A DNA stretch of 64,000 bases, from the NCBI RefSeq assembly GCF_014218705.1, contig NZ_JABBJF010000006.1:124001-188000 (forward strand), read 5' to 3'. A program made the translations under genes and the position numbers. This DNA comes from Kluyvera sichuanensis (GTDB lineage Bacteria > Pseudomonadota > Gammaproteobacteria > Enterobacterales > Enterobacteriaceae). Each line of letters starts with the position of its first letter. The first letter of the stretch is position 1. The notes beneath the pieces were generated by a model. That model worked only from the letters and a program-made list of their open reading frames with translations, was not told the origin of the DNA and searched no databases. Of the stretch, positions 55,517 through 63,802 are shown one piece after another.

Positions 55517-56907
55517 CCGACCGCATCGGACTGTCGCAGCGTCGCTTTCATCGGAATAAACGCGATAATCACCGCGCCCAGCACCAGGAACCCGGCGACC
55601 ATATAGATCCCCGCGTTAAAGCTGCCGGTCACATCCTTCATCAGCCCCATCAGCAGTGGCCCCAGCGCCGCGCCGGTCATCCCGGTGCCGTTAATCACCG
55701 CAATACCCAGCGCACGGGCGCGCAGCGACAGCGCTCTGTCAGGCGTGGTCCAGAAAATCACCATCGCGGCAAATGCCCCCATCGACGCCATCACAATACC
55801 GGTAAACTGCAGCGGCGGATAAGGGCTGGTGGCGGTCAGCACCCAGCCTGCGGCGGCGAACAGATACGGCAGCAGGGTATGCAGTTTACGTTCGTTATGG
55901 CGGTCAGAGCGCTTGCTCCACCAGACCATCCCGACAATGGTACAAACCTGAGGAATGGCGCTAAGCAGGCCGATGGTGACGTTACTGCTTTCGGCGTTAA
56001 AGCTGCGCAGAATCAGCGGCGTCCAGACGCTCAGGGCGCTGAGCGTGTTGGTCAGGCAGAAGTAGGCCAGCGTGTAGAGCATGATGGTGGGCGTCATCAG
56101 TTCGCGCATGACGCTCTTTTGCCCCACCGACGCGGCCTGAATCGCGTTTTGCGTTTGCAGCGCGCTCTGGCGGTCGGCCTCCATCATCTCTTCGAGGCAG
56201 GCTTTATCGTCGTCGGTCAGCCATTTCGCCTTCGACGGGCTATCATCAAGCCAGAACCAGACCACCAGACCGAGCAGCACCGACGGGAAGCCTTCTAGCA
56301 AGAACAACCACTGCCAACCCTTGAGATTCAACATGCCGTCCATGTTGAGAATATAGCCCGAGGCCAGCGACCCCAGCGCCATCGTCACCGGCATGGCAAT
56401 CATAAACAGGGCGTTAGCACGGGCGCGATAATGCGCCGGGAACCTGTAGGTTAAGTAGTAGAGCAGGCCGGGCAGGAAGCCCGCTTCGGCGATCCCAACC
56501 AGCATACGCAGCGCATACAGGCTATTTGGCCCGGTGGCGAAAAGCGTTGCGGTGGAGGCGATGCCCCAGACAATCATCAGGACGGCAATCCAGCGGCGGG
56601 CGCCAACGATGGTCAGCATCACGTTGCTGGGAATACCGCACACCACGTACATCACGTAAAACAGGGTCGTCGCCAGACCAAACATGGTGCTGGTGAGTCC
56701 CAGGTCTTTGCCCATGGTCAGGCCGGCAAAGCCGATGTTAATGCGGTCGAGGTAAGAAAAGACAAACAGCACGAATAAAAACACAATTAAACGACGGAAA
56801 AGCTTATTGATAACCGCCTGCTGACGCGGGTTCAGCGGCTGCTGCGCCGGGGGCGGAGTGGCAAGCTCCCCGTCGCGTTTGTGTCCCAGAGAAGGGCTAT
56901 CGTTCAT
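55495..56907 (-). CDS. MFS transporter, anion:cation symporter type, candidate indole-3-acetate importer
   Basis: 470 residues with 12 predicted helices. The first helix region FLFVLFVFSYLDRINIGFAGLTMGKDLGLTSTMFGLATTLFYVMYVV is the ACS-family signature (D-R-I-N/A-N/G-I/L). A long loop (about 205-255) separates the two halves. ACS transporters take up carboxylates such as phthalate, hexuronates or 4-hydroxyphenylacetate. It is divergent from iacR and next to the iac operon, so indole-3-acetate or a related aromatic acid is the likely substrate (inference). The ATG at 56907 follows GTGGAG. A REP element supplies the 3' end. Confidence 0.87.
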   Translation of the reverse strand: MNDSPSLGHKRDGELATPPPAQQPLNPRQQAVINKLFRRLIVFLFVLFVFSYLDRINIGFAGLTMGKDLGLTSTMFGLATTLFYVMYVVCGIPSNVMLTIVGARRWIAVLMIVWGIASTATLFATGPNSLYALRMLVGIAEAGFLPGLLYYLTYRFPAHYRARANALFMIAMPVTMALGSLASGYILNMDGMLNLKGWQWLFLLEGFPSVLLGLVVWFWLDDSPSKAKWLTDDDKACLEEMMEADRQSALQTQNAIQAASVGQKSVMRELMTPTIMLYTLAYFCLTNTLSALSVWTPLILRSFNAESSNVTIGLLSAIPQVCTIVGMVWWSKRSDRHNERKLHTLLPYLFAAAGWVLTATSPYPPLQFTGIVMASMGAFAAMVIFWTTPDRALSLRARALGIAVINGTGMTGAALGPLLMGLMKDVTGSFNAGIYMVAGFLVLGAVIIAFIPMKATLRQSDAVGAAPESA

Positions 56908-57164
56908 GAAAAGCTCCACATTGTGATTATTAGTATGGGTGCCGTGCAGGCTGCTAACGTATAGAAAATAGCCGCTGAAGATGTCAATTTTCTGTGCATA
57001 AAATGATACGTAATTGTTATGTGTGTGGCATTTGTGAATCATAATGAGATCTGCATCGCTTTCATTGACGCGTCATTGTGGTTTGCGGCCAAAAGGGGTC
57101 AGGACGGGCGGAAAGACAAAGCGTATAATCATAAAATCTGAAGTTTTTTGGGGTAAGGAAACGC

Positions 57165-57626
57165 ATGGGTCATATAAAAAAAGTATCGGAAGACGCCGTC
57201 TTTCATCGTGAAGAGTTTCCGTTCTACTGGATTGTTAACGTCTATGCGCGTTACACCCAAACCGTAGAGGTCGCCCTGAAAAAGATTGGCCTGGACGTCT
57301 CCCGTTTTCGCGTACTGATGATCACCCACCAGTACGGCGAAGCGAGCATTTCGCAAATCTCCGAATACGCACTGGCGAAAATGCCGACGGTAACTAAAAT
57401 CGTTGGCCGCCTGCGCGACGATGGGCTGGTCACGACTGCCAACAGCGTCCACGACGCCCGCGTGACGGTGGTGATGCTGACAGAAACCGGCCAGCAGAAA
57501 GTGGCGGAAGCCATGCCGCTGGTGGGCAAGATTTTCGATAAAGGCTTTAAGGGAATCAGCGCCAGCCAGGTAGAGAAAATGAACCTGACGCTGTCAAAAG
57601 TGCTGGATAATCTTAACGAACTGTAG
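57165..57626 (+). CDS. iacR: MarR-family regulator IacR
   Basis: 153-residue MarR-type winged-helix dimer. The HTH segment is EASISQISEYALAKMPTVTKIVGRLRDDGLV (about residues 62-92), followed by the wing SVHDARVTVVMLTETGQQ. In iac clusters a MarR protein represses the catabolic genes and is released by indole-3-acetate. It sits between the transporter and the iac operon, as in Acinetobacter-type clusters. TAAGGAAA lies before the ATG. Named by context. Confidence 0.82.
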   Translation: MGHIKKVSEDAVFHREEFPFYWIVNVYARYTQTVEVALKKIGLDVSRFRVLMITHQYGEASISQISEYALAKMPTVTKIVGRLRDDGLVTTANSVHDARVTVVMLTETGQQKVAEAMPLVGKIFDKGFKGISASQVEKMNLTLSKVLDNLNEL

Positions 57627-57960
57627 CCCGCCGCACGGCACAATGACAAAATTGTGACTGGTGTAGAAAAATATCATAACTCGCTGTAAATAAACCCTTT
57701 TATGACGACCGCCGCTGGAGGCTACTCCAGCGGCCACGCCCTCCCTTATGCCGAAATTTGCTATGTAATTCATCAGGCTGCATGAATAACCATGCTCATT
57801 AAAAGGTTAATGAATTGTTATATCATGGTAAATTTAACGTGAAAATTTACTTGAATTTTCATCTAAATATTCCATAGTGATTAACTATCGGACAGGGCAA
57901 AAAAGCAGCATCGACTGCGTGCCTGAATGTGATTCATTTTTTCTGGTTAAGGTGTTAATC
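57627..57960. promoter_or_regulatory. Control region of the iac operon
   Basis: 334 bp without a gene. It holds a perfect 10-bp hairpin GCCGCTGGAG-GCTA-CTCCAGCGGC (57711-57734), probably the iacR terminator although without a T tract, and the inverted repeat GAAAATT-N6-AATTTTC (57841-57860), a candidate IacR operator 101 bp before iacH. Confidence 0.55.
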
Positions 57961-59085
57961 ATGCGGCCAGTTTGTGAGAGCAATGGGTTTATCGAACGGT
58001 TCACCCTCGGTGAGGGCGACCTGAGTTTTGCCGTCAAAGACACGCTGGACGTGGCGGGTTTCCGCACCCAGGCGGGTTGTCCGGCGCTGGCTGATACGCC
58101 GGTTGCCGCCCAGCATGCAAGCGTCGTCGCCACTCTGCTGGCTAACGCCTGCGTTCTGGCGGGGAAAACCACGCTGCACGAACTGGCGTTTGGCGTCACC
58201 GGCATTAATCCCTGGAGCGGCACGCCGGTCAATCCGCGCTTTCCGTCGCTGATTCCCGGCGGCTCCTCCAGCGGCTCGGCTGCCGTGGTGGCGGCGGGCG
58301 AGGTCGATTTTTCCCTCGGCACCGACACCGGCGGATCGGTACGCATGCCAGCGGCCTGCTGCGGGATCCTTGGCCTGAAACCGGGCTACGGCGTGCTGAG
58401 CCGTCAGGGCGTGATACCTGCCGCCAGCTCGCTGGACAGCGTCGGTCTGTTTACCCGCGATGCACATACCCTTCGCCAGGCGCTGAACCGCCTGCACATT
58501 GCCGTCGAATCCCCGCTGGACGCGCTGCCAGCCATCACCTTTATCCCGGCGGCGCTGCCGGAAATCGATGCCGCGCTGTTGCGCTTCCTTGCCGAAGCGG
58601 GCGTGCAGCCAGCGCAGGGCGAACTGCCAACGCTTGTTGATGCCCATCTCGCGGGCGTCGCCATTATCAGCCATGAAAACTGGCAGGCCTTTAGCCCGCT
58701 GCTGATGGAGGAGTCCGTCTCCCAGGACGTTGCCACCCGCATTCGCGCCGGAGGCTCGGTCACCGCCGAAGCGCTGTCCCAGGCCGAGCTGGTGCGCCGC
58801 CGCTTTAGCGATGACGTTGACGCGCTACTTGCCGACACGCCGCTGCTGGCGCTGGCCACCTTGCCGGAACTGCCACCAACGCTTACCGAAGCGAACGATC
58901 CGCTCAGCGTGGTCAACCTGACCCGGCTGGTGAGGCCGTTTAACCTCAGCGGACACCCGGCGCTCACGCTGCCTGCAGGCACGCTTGATGGTCGACCGAT
59001 TGCGCTGCAATTGGTGGCCCGTAAAGGGGCTGAAGGGCTGCTGGTGCAGGCCGCCGAGTGGCTCACGGTCCGAACGCGCCGCTAA
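57961..59085 (+). CDS. iacH: Amidase signature family protein IacH
   Basis: 374 residues. The amidase-signature triad is visible: Lys26 in AVKDTLDVAG, the cis-Ser in GGSSSGSA (102-106) and nucleophile Ser126 in GTDTGGSVRMPA. In the iac pathway IacH is thought to act on an amide or lactam-like intermediate or on an indole-acetamide-type precursor; it is not needed for the first oxidation. The ATG at 57961 follows TTAAGGTG; an upstream in-frame ATG at 57877 lacks a ribosome binding site. First gene of the operon. Confidence 0.85.
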   Translation: MRPVCESNGFIERFTLGEGDLSFAVKDTLDVAGFRTQAGCPALADTPVAAQHASVVATLLANACVLAGKTTLHELAFGVTGINPWSGTPVNPRFPSLIPGGSSSGSAAVVAAGEVDFSLGTDTGGSVRMPAACCGILGLKPGYGVLSRQGVIPAASSLDSVGLFTRDAHTLRQALNRLHIAVESPLDALPAITFIPAALPEIDAALLRFLAEAGVQPAQGELPTLVDAHLAGVAIISHENWQAFSPLLMEESVSQDVATRIRAGGSVTAEALSQAELVRRRFSDDVDALLADTPLLALATLPELPPTLTEANDPLSVVNLTRLVRPFNLSGHPALTLPAGTLDGRPIALQLVARKGAEGLLVQAAEWLTVRTRR

Positions 59086-59185
59086 CCTTACTCGCTTTAC
59101 CTTTTCCCTGATGACTCAGTGAGTTCGACTCATTGCGGCCTCGTTCGCCCGGCGAACGGCTGCCTATCAATTTCTGGAGAAAGCT

Positions 59186-60313
59186 ATGTCTACCGTCCAG
59201 GTCCGTGAATCGCTGGTTCCGCTGCTGAGTGAAGTGAGCGCACGCAGCACTGATTTTGAGCATCAACGCCATATTTCTGACGACATCATTACCGGTTTTA
59301 AACAGGCGGGCGTCTATCGCGCGCTGGTGCCGAAAATCTACGGTGGCGACGAGTGCACCCCGGCACAGTTTTGCGAACTGATTGAGCAGATTGCCACCGC
59401 GGACGGTTCCGCAGGCTGGGTGGCCAGCTTCGGTATGAGCCCGTTCTACCTCGGCGCGCTGCCGGTAGAAACCTTAAAAGATCTTTATCGCGATGGCCCG
59501 GACGTGGTCTTTGCGGGCGGGATTTTCCCGACGCAAAAAGCACGTCAGGCTGATGGCGGCTACCGGGTCAGCGGGCGCTGGAGCTTTGCCAGCGGCAGCA
59601 TGGGGGCGTCGGTGCTGGGGGTAGGCATTCAGCCCGATGGCGACCAGGCGCTGCCGCGCATGGCGGTATTGCCTCGCGCCAGCGTGCAGATTGACCCGGT
59701 ATGGGACACCGTCGGCCTTGCTGGAACCGGTAGCCACGACCTGCTGGTGGATGACGTTTTTGTGCCGCAGGAGTGGACCTTTATTCGCGGCGGCGCGTTG
59801 AACCTCGAAGGGCCGTTGTACCGCTATCCGGTGCTCTCTCTGGCGACCCAGGTGCTTTCGGTCGTGGCGCTCGGCGTGGCCCGCGCGGCGCTCAACGAAA
59901 TCTACGCCATTGCCCATCGTCAGCAGTCGGTCACCGGCGCGCCGCGCCTGGCCGACCGCCCGCAGGCGCAGATGCAAATTGCCCGCTGCGAGGCTGACCT
60001 GCGTTCCGCCCGCGCCTGGTTCTATGACGCCATCGACGACGTCTGGCAGCAGCTGCTCAGAGGCGATGACGCGGAGTGCGCGCAGATCAACGCCTTACGA
60101 CTTTCCTCAACCCACGTGACCCGCGTCGCCGCTGAGGTGGCACGCCAGGCGCTGGCGCTGAACGGCATGGGCGGCGTCACCATGACCAGCCCGCTGCAGC
60201 GCTACGTCCGCGACACGATGGTGATTACCCAACATGCCTTTATGGGCGACCTCTCGTACCTCAATGCCGGTACGGTCTTTTTCGGCGGTAAACCGATGCC
60301 CGGTTACCTGTGA
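59186..60313 (+). CDS. iacA: Indole-3-acetate monooxygenase IacA
   Basis: 375 residues with an acyl-CoA dehydrogenase-like fold used as a reduced-flavin monooxygenase (HpaH/indole oxygenase class). Typical stretches are FKQAGVYRALVPKIYGGDE, ATADGSAGWVASFGMSPFYLG, SGRWSFASGS and VGLAGTGSHDLLVDDVFVP, with a C-terminal ALNGMGGVTMTSPLQRYVRDT. Family knowledge: IacA starts indole-3-acetate breakdown by oxidising the indole ring at C2, with reduced flavin from IacG, which would lie beyond the window. GGAGAAAGCT precedes the ATG. Confidence 0.9.
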   Translation: MSTVQVRESLVPLLSEVSARSTDFEHQRHISDDIITGFKQAGVYRALVPKIYGGDECTPAQFCELIEQIATADGSAGWVASFGMSPFYLGALPVETLKDLYRDGPDVVFAGGIFPTQKARQADGGYRVSGRWSFASGSMGASVLGVGIQPDGDQALPRMAVLPRASVQIDPVWDTVGLAGTGSHDLLVDDVFVPQEWTFIRGGALNLEGPLYRYPVLSLATQVLSVVALGVARAALNEIYAIAHRQQSVTGAPRLADRPQAQMQIARCEADLRSARAWFYDAIDDVWQQLLRGDDAECAQINALRLSSTHVTRVAAEVARQALALNGMGGVTMTSPLQRYVRDTMVITQHAFMGDLSYLNAGTVFFGGKPMPGYL

Positions 60314-60335
60314 TTTTTAACCTAAGGAGCAACCA

Positions 60336-60695
60336 ATGAGCCAATCAACCAAACTGCGCGTGCTGTTTTGCATCGGCGTGAACCAGAATTTTTTCGATGC
60401 CAGCGCGGCTGAAGCTAAACAGGTATGGGCCGCCTTTGGCGTGATGATGAAAGGGATGGAAGAGAACCCGGGGATCACGGTTATCGGCAACATGGACGAT
60501 GACCAACTGATGGTCGGCCCGTCTACCACCGCACCGTGGACCACCTACGTGCTGGCAGACGCGCAGGCGCTGGAAAACGTCGCGGCGGTCTGCAACCTGT
60601 TCCGTACCACCCCGGTCGGCGACAGCGGCAGCAAGCTGTGGAAGTACTGCAAAATCGAAGCCCGCGTTGGTCGCGAGCTGATTATCCAGGGCTAA
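60336..60695 (+). CDS. iacB: Small iac protein IacB
   Basis: 119 residues. Start MSQSTKLRVLFCIGVNQNFFD, then VMMKGMEENPGITVIGNMDDDQLMVGPS, and end FCKTxx-like KYCKIEARVGRELIIQG. It has no recognised catalytic motif; it is conserved as the gene after iacA in iac clusters and its role is not established to my knowledge. Compact alpha/beta sequence without membrane segment, suggesting a dimeric IacA partner or a ferredoxin-like-fold isomerase. AAGGAGCAACC precedes the start. Confidence 0.82.
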   Translation: MSQSTKLRVLFCIGVNQNFFDASAAEAKQVWAAFGVMMKGMEENPGITVIGNMDDDQLMVGPSTTAPWTTYVLADAQALENVAAVCNLFRTTPVGDSGSKLWKYCKIEARVGRELIIQG

Positions 60696-60703
60696 GGGAG
60701 CAG

Positions 60704-61258
60704 ATGATGACCTCTCAGGATGCGCTGCGTCTCCAGCAGCTCGAAGACCAGCAGGCCGCGCGGGTGTGCATCAGCAACTACATGCACCTGTGCGACAGGC
60801 TGGATTCACTCGATACGGTGCAGGCCATTGGCGCACTGTTCTCCGTCGATGCTTGTTGGGAAGGCGTGGGCGAACCCTACGCTACGCGCCTGGGGCGTCA
60901 TCAGGGACGCGCGGCGATTATCGCGATGATGGCGGGCTACGTCCGCCAGCCCGCGCACTTCGCCATGAACGCGCACTTTCTCTGCTCAGAGGCGCTGACG
61001 ATGGCAGCAGGCGGAGAGATTGAAGGCCGCTGGCTGATGCTGCAAACCTCGGCGTTCAGCGCGGGCGGCGCGCACCTCAATGCCGCCGAATTAAACGTCA
61101 CTTTCCGGCGCGAAGCGGGGGAGATGGTGATGCACCATTTCTCCACCCGCAACCTGTTTAGCCGACCCGTAAGCCACTGGCACGCCGAGGATACCCTCCC
61201 GGTGCCGGACCAAAATCAGACCGTCGAAGACGTGCAGGAGAATGGACATGCAGTGTGA
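60704..61258 (+). CDS. iacI: SnoaL/NTF2-like protein IacI
   Basis: 184-residue SnoaL-like alpha+beta barrel (LEDQQAARVCISNYMHLCDRLDS, AIGALFSVDACWEGVGEPY, GRAAIIAMMAGYVRQPAHFAMNAHFLCSE, GRWLMLQTSAFSAGGAHLNAAELNVTFRR). Such small cone-shaped domains serve as isomerases, dehydratases or hydroxylase partners. Its place between iacB and iacC matches the Acinetobacter-type order. Tandem ATGs at 60704 and 60707 follow AAGGGAG. Its 3' end overlaps iacC by 11 bases, so translation is probably coupled. Confidence 0.83.
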   Translation: MMTSQDALRLQQLEDQQAARVCISNYMHLCDRLDSLDTVQAIGALFSVDACWEGVGEPYATRLGRHQGRAAIIAMMAGYVRQPAHFAMNAHFLCSEALTMAAGGEIEGRWLMLQTSAFSAGGAHLNAAELNVTFRREAGEMVMHHFSTRNLFSRPVSHWHAEDTLPVPDQNQTVEDVQENGHAV

Positions 61259-62558
61259 TCACCTGATTAATGTGAAGAATATCGATACCACGATGCCGAA
61301 CGCGCCGAGCCGCGAAGAGATTGCCTCGCTGGTACAGCACGACCGTGTACACACCTCGCTGTACACCTCCGAAGCGCTGTTCAATCTGGAGCTGGACCGC
61401 GTGTTCGGCAAAACCTGGGTTTGGGTAGCGCACGCCAGCGAAATCCCGGAAACCGGCAGCTTTAAAACCACTGAAATCGGCACCCAGCCGGTGATTGTGG
61501 TGCGGGGCCGTAAAGGCACCGTCCACACGCTGCTAAACCGCTGCCGCCACCGCGCGGCTACCGTTTGCGAACACCGCAGCGGCAAAACCAACAGCTTTGT
61601 CTGCCCATACCACGGCTGGGGCTACGCGCTCGACGGCAGCCTGCGCGGCGTGCCGCACCCGGAAAGCTATGCCGACCAGTTAGACAAGGGCGAACTGGGG
61701 CTGGTCTCCCTGCGCACCGAACAGTATGCGGGCATGATCTTCGCCACCTTTAACGATCATATTGAACCGCTGGAGGATTTCCTCGGTGCGGCGAAAAAGT
61801 GGATGGATCTGTTTATGAAGCAGGGCGCGGGCTACCCGATCAAAACCGGCCCGGCACACCGTTTCCGCTTCCCCGGCAACTGGAAAATCCAGCTCGAAAA
61901 CACCACCGACGGCTACCACTTCCCGGTGGTGCACCGCTCGTTCTTAAGCTCGGTCGATAAGCAGACCGAAGAGATGCTCAACTTTGTTGACGGCAGCGGC
62001 TATGTCGAAGATCTCGGCAACGGCCATAGCGTGATGGTGATGATCCCGGAACTGGTAGATCTGGAAGCCAATCTTGATGCGCCGATCCCCGAGCGCTTTA
62101 CCGATCTTGCCGACGCACTGCGAGCGGATCACGACGAAGTTCAGGTGCGGCGTATCGTCCGCGCGGTCGGTGGCTCCGGCTTCAACCTCAATATCTTCCC
62201 GAATATTGCCTGCTCGATGGCCTTCTTCCGCGTCTTGCAGCCGGTGTCGGTGAACGAAACCGAAATTCACCACGCGGTGATCACCATGGATGGCGGCCCG
62301 GAAATCGCTAACCAGGCGCGTCTGCGTCTGCACGAACACTTCCAGGGGCCGATGGGCTTCGGCACGCCGGATGACTCGGAAGCGTGGGAGCGCGTCCAGC
62401 GCGGGGCCACCGCCGGGGACGACCTGTGGATCATGCTCAACCGCGGCCTGGCCGGGGAATACCGCACCGACGACGGCCTGCGCAGCGACGTCAGCGCCGA
62501 AACCGGCATGCGCGCGGCCTACCAGCAGTGGAAAAAACTGATGACGGAGATGGAATAA
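61248..62558 (+). CDS. iacC: Rieske dioxygenase alpha subunit IacC
   Basis: 436 residues. Rieske cluster ligands are Cys99, His101, Cys119 and His122 (CRH-x17-CPYH). The mononuclear iron site is in NTTDGYHFPVVH, with His224 and His229. The fold is that of aromatic-ring-hydroxylating oxygenase alpha subunits. With IacD and the reductase IacF it should oxygenate an oxindole-type intermediate on the way to catechol. The ATG at 61248 is seven bases after AGGAG and preferred to the ATG at 61242, which is one base after it. Confidence 0.9.
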   Translation: MQCDHLINVKNIDTTMPNAPSREEIASLVQHDRVHTSLYTSEALFNLELDRVFGKTWVWVAHASEIPETGSFKTTEIGTQPVIVVRGRKGTVHTLLNRCRHRAATVCEHRSGKTNSFVCPYHGWGYALDGSLRGVPHPESYADQLDKGELGLVSLRTEQYAGMIFATFNDHIEPLEDFLGAAKKWMDLFMKQGAGYPIKTGPAHRFRFPGNWKIQLENTTDGYHFPVVHRSFLSSVDKQTEEMLNFVDGSGYVEDLGNGHSVMVMIPELVDLEANLDAPIPERFTDLADALRADHDEVQVRRIVRAVGGSGFNLNIFPNIACSMAFFRVLQPVSVNETEIHHAVITMDGGPEIANQARLRLHEHFQGPMGFGTPDDSEAWERVQRGATAGDDLWIMLNRGLAGEYRTDDGLRSDVSAETGMRAAYQQWKKLMTEME

Positions 62559-63041
62559 ATGACGACCGCTGAATCTGTACTGTTTAACGCCATCGCGGTT
62601 ATCAACCTCGAAGGCGACCTGCTGGATCAGGGCGAATTTGATGCCTGGCTGGAGCTCTGGCAGCACGACGGCCTGTACGTGGTGCCGATCGACCCGACCG
62701 AAACCGACTTTAAAAACACGCTCAACTACGCCTGTGACGATCACGAGATGCGCGCCAAGCGCGTGAAGCGTCTTTATAGCGGCGAGTCTATTTCCACCAC
62801 CCCGCGCGCCAGAACGCTGCGCACGCTGTCGCGCTTCCGCCTGCTGGAAGCCAGCGAAAACGAAGTGGTGGTGCGCGGCGCGCAGTCGCTGTGGGAGCAC
62901 CGCAAGGGCCACAGTCGCCACTACGCCGCCGACATTACCTGGCACCTGCGCCCACAGGAAAGCGGTTGGCGCATAACCCAAAAGGTGATTCGCCTGGTCA
63001 ACAGCGACGATGTGCTGCACAGCATCGGCTACATCCTGTAA
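62559..63041 (+). CDS. iacD: Ring-hydroxylating dioxygenase beta subunit IacD
   Basis: 160-residue beta subunit, SnoaL-like barrel (FNAIAVINLEGDLLDQGEFDAWLELWQHDGLYVVPIDPTE; ARTLRTLSRFRLLEASENEVVVRGAQSLWEHRKGHSRHYAADITWHLR). It builds the alpha3beta3 oxygenase with IacC and has no catalytic residues of its own in this family. The ATG follows the iacC stop without any spacer, inside GGAGATGGAATAAATG, so the pair is coupled. Confidence 0.9.
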   Translation: MTTAESVLFNAIAVINLEGDLLDQGEFDAWLELWQHDGLYVVPIDPTETDFKNTLNYACDDHEMRAKRVKRLYSGESISTTPRARTLRTLSRFRLLEASENEVVVRGAQSLWEHRKGHSRHYAADITWHLRPQESGWRITQKVIRLVNSDDVLHSIGYIL

Positions 63042-63051
63042 GGAACCATTT

Positions 63052-63792
63052 ATGACGCAAACCGTATTAGTCACCGGGGCCGCCTCTGGCCTCGGCAACG
63101 TGATTGCCGCCCACCTGCTGGCCGAGGGCTTTCAGGTGGTGCTGACCGACGTTGACGCTGCCCGTGCCGCCGATGCGGCGGCAAAGCTGGATAACGGCGA
63201 AGGCAAGGTGTTGGCACTGGGGCTGGATATTCGCCAGCCGGAAGCCTTCGACCAGGCGCTGACGGCGACCATCGAACGCTTTGGCAGCCTGCAGGTGCTG
63301 GTCAATAACGCCGCGCTGACGCTCGCCACCCCGGTGATGGAGATTAGCGCCGAAGAGTTTGACCAGGTGATTTCCACCAACCTGCGCGGCACCTTTGTCG
63401 GCTGTCAGACGATGGGGCGCTATTTTGCCCGCCGCGGCTATGGCCGCATCATCAATCTGGCGTCGCTCGCCGGGCAGAACGGCGGCACCGCCTCCGGGGC
63501 GCACTATGCGGCGTCAAAAGGCGGCATTCTGACGCTGACTAAAGTCTTTGCCCGTGAGCTGGCGAAATCCGGCGTGACGGTTAACGCCATCGCTCCGGGG
63601 CCGATGGACCTGCCGACGGTGCACGCGCTGGTGCCGGAAGAGAAGATGCCCGGCCTGCTACAGATGATCCCGGTAGGTGAGCTTGGCGACGCGGCGTTTG
63701 TCGCACAGGCCGTCGCGCTGCTGGCTTCCCAAACCTCGTCGTTTGTCACCGGGGCCACCTGGGACATTAACGGCGGGCTGTTTATGCGTTAA
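63052..63792 (+). CDS. iacE: Short-chain dehydrogenase IacE
   Basis: 246-residue classical SDR. NAD(P)-binding TGAASGLG at 8-15, NNAA at 85-88, catalytic Ser138, Tyr152 and Lys156 (YAASK), and the C-terminal substrate lid. Asp33 at the end of beta-2 (LTDVDAA) favours NAD. In the iac pathway it acts on an early oxidised intermediate after IacA. The ATG at 63052 follows AAGGAACC. Confidence 0.9.
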   Translation: MTQTVLVTGAASGLGNVIAAHLLAEGFQVVLTDVDAARAADAAAKLDNGEGKVLALGLDIRQPEAFDQALTATIERFGSLQVLVNNAALTLATPVMEISAEEFDQVISTNLRGTFVGCQTMGRYFARRGYGRIINLASLAGQNGGTASGAHYAASKGGILTLTKVFARELAKSGVTVNAIAPGPMDLPTVHALVPEEKMPGLLQMIPVGELGDAAFVAQAVALLASQTSSFVTGATWDINGGLFMR

Positions 63793-63802
63793 GGAGGCAT
63801 CA

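Noticed and set aside
61944-63098. 384-codon open frame opposite iacC, iacD and iacE
   Set aside because: Long only because the GC-rich coding strand has few stops in this antisense frame; it crosses three real genes and has no family motif.
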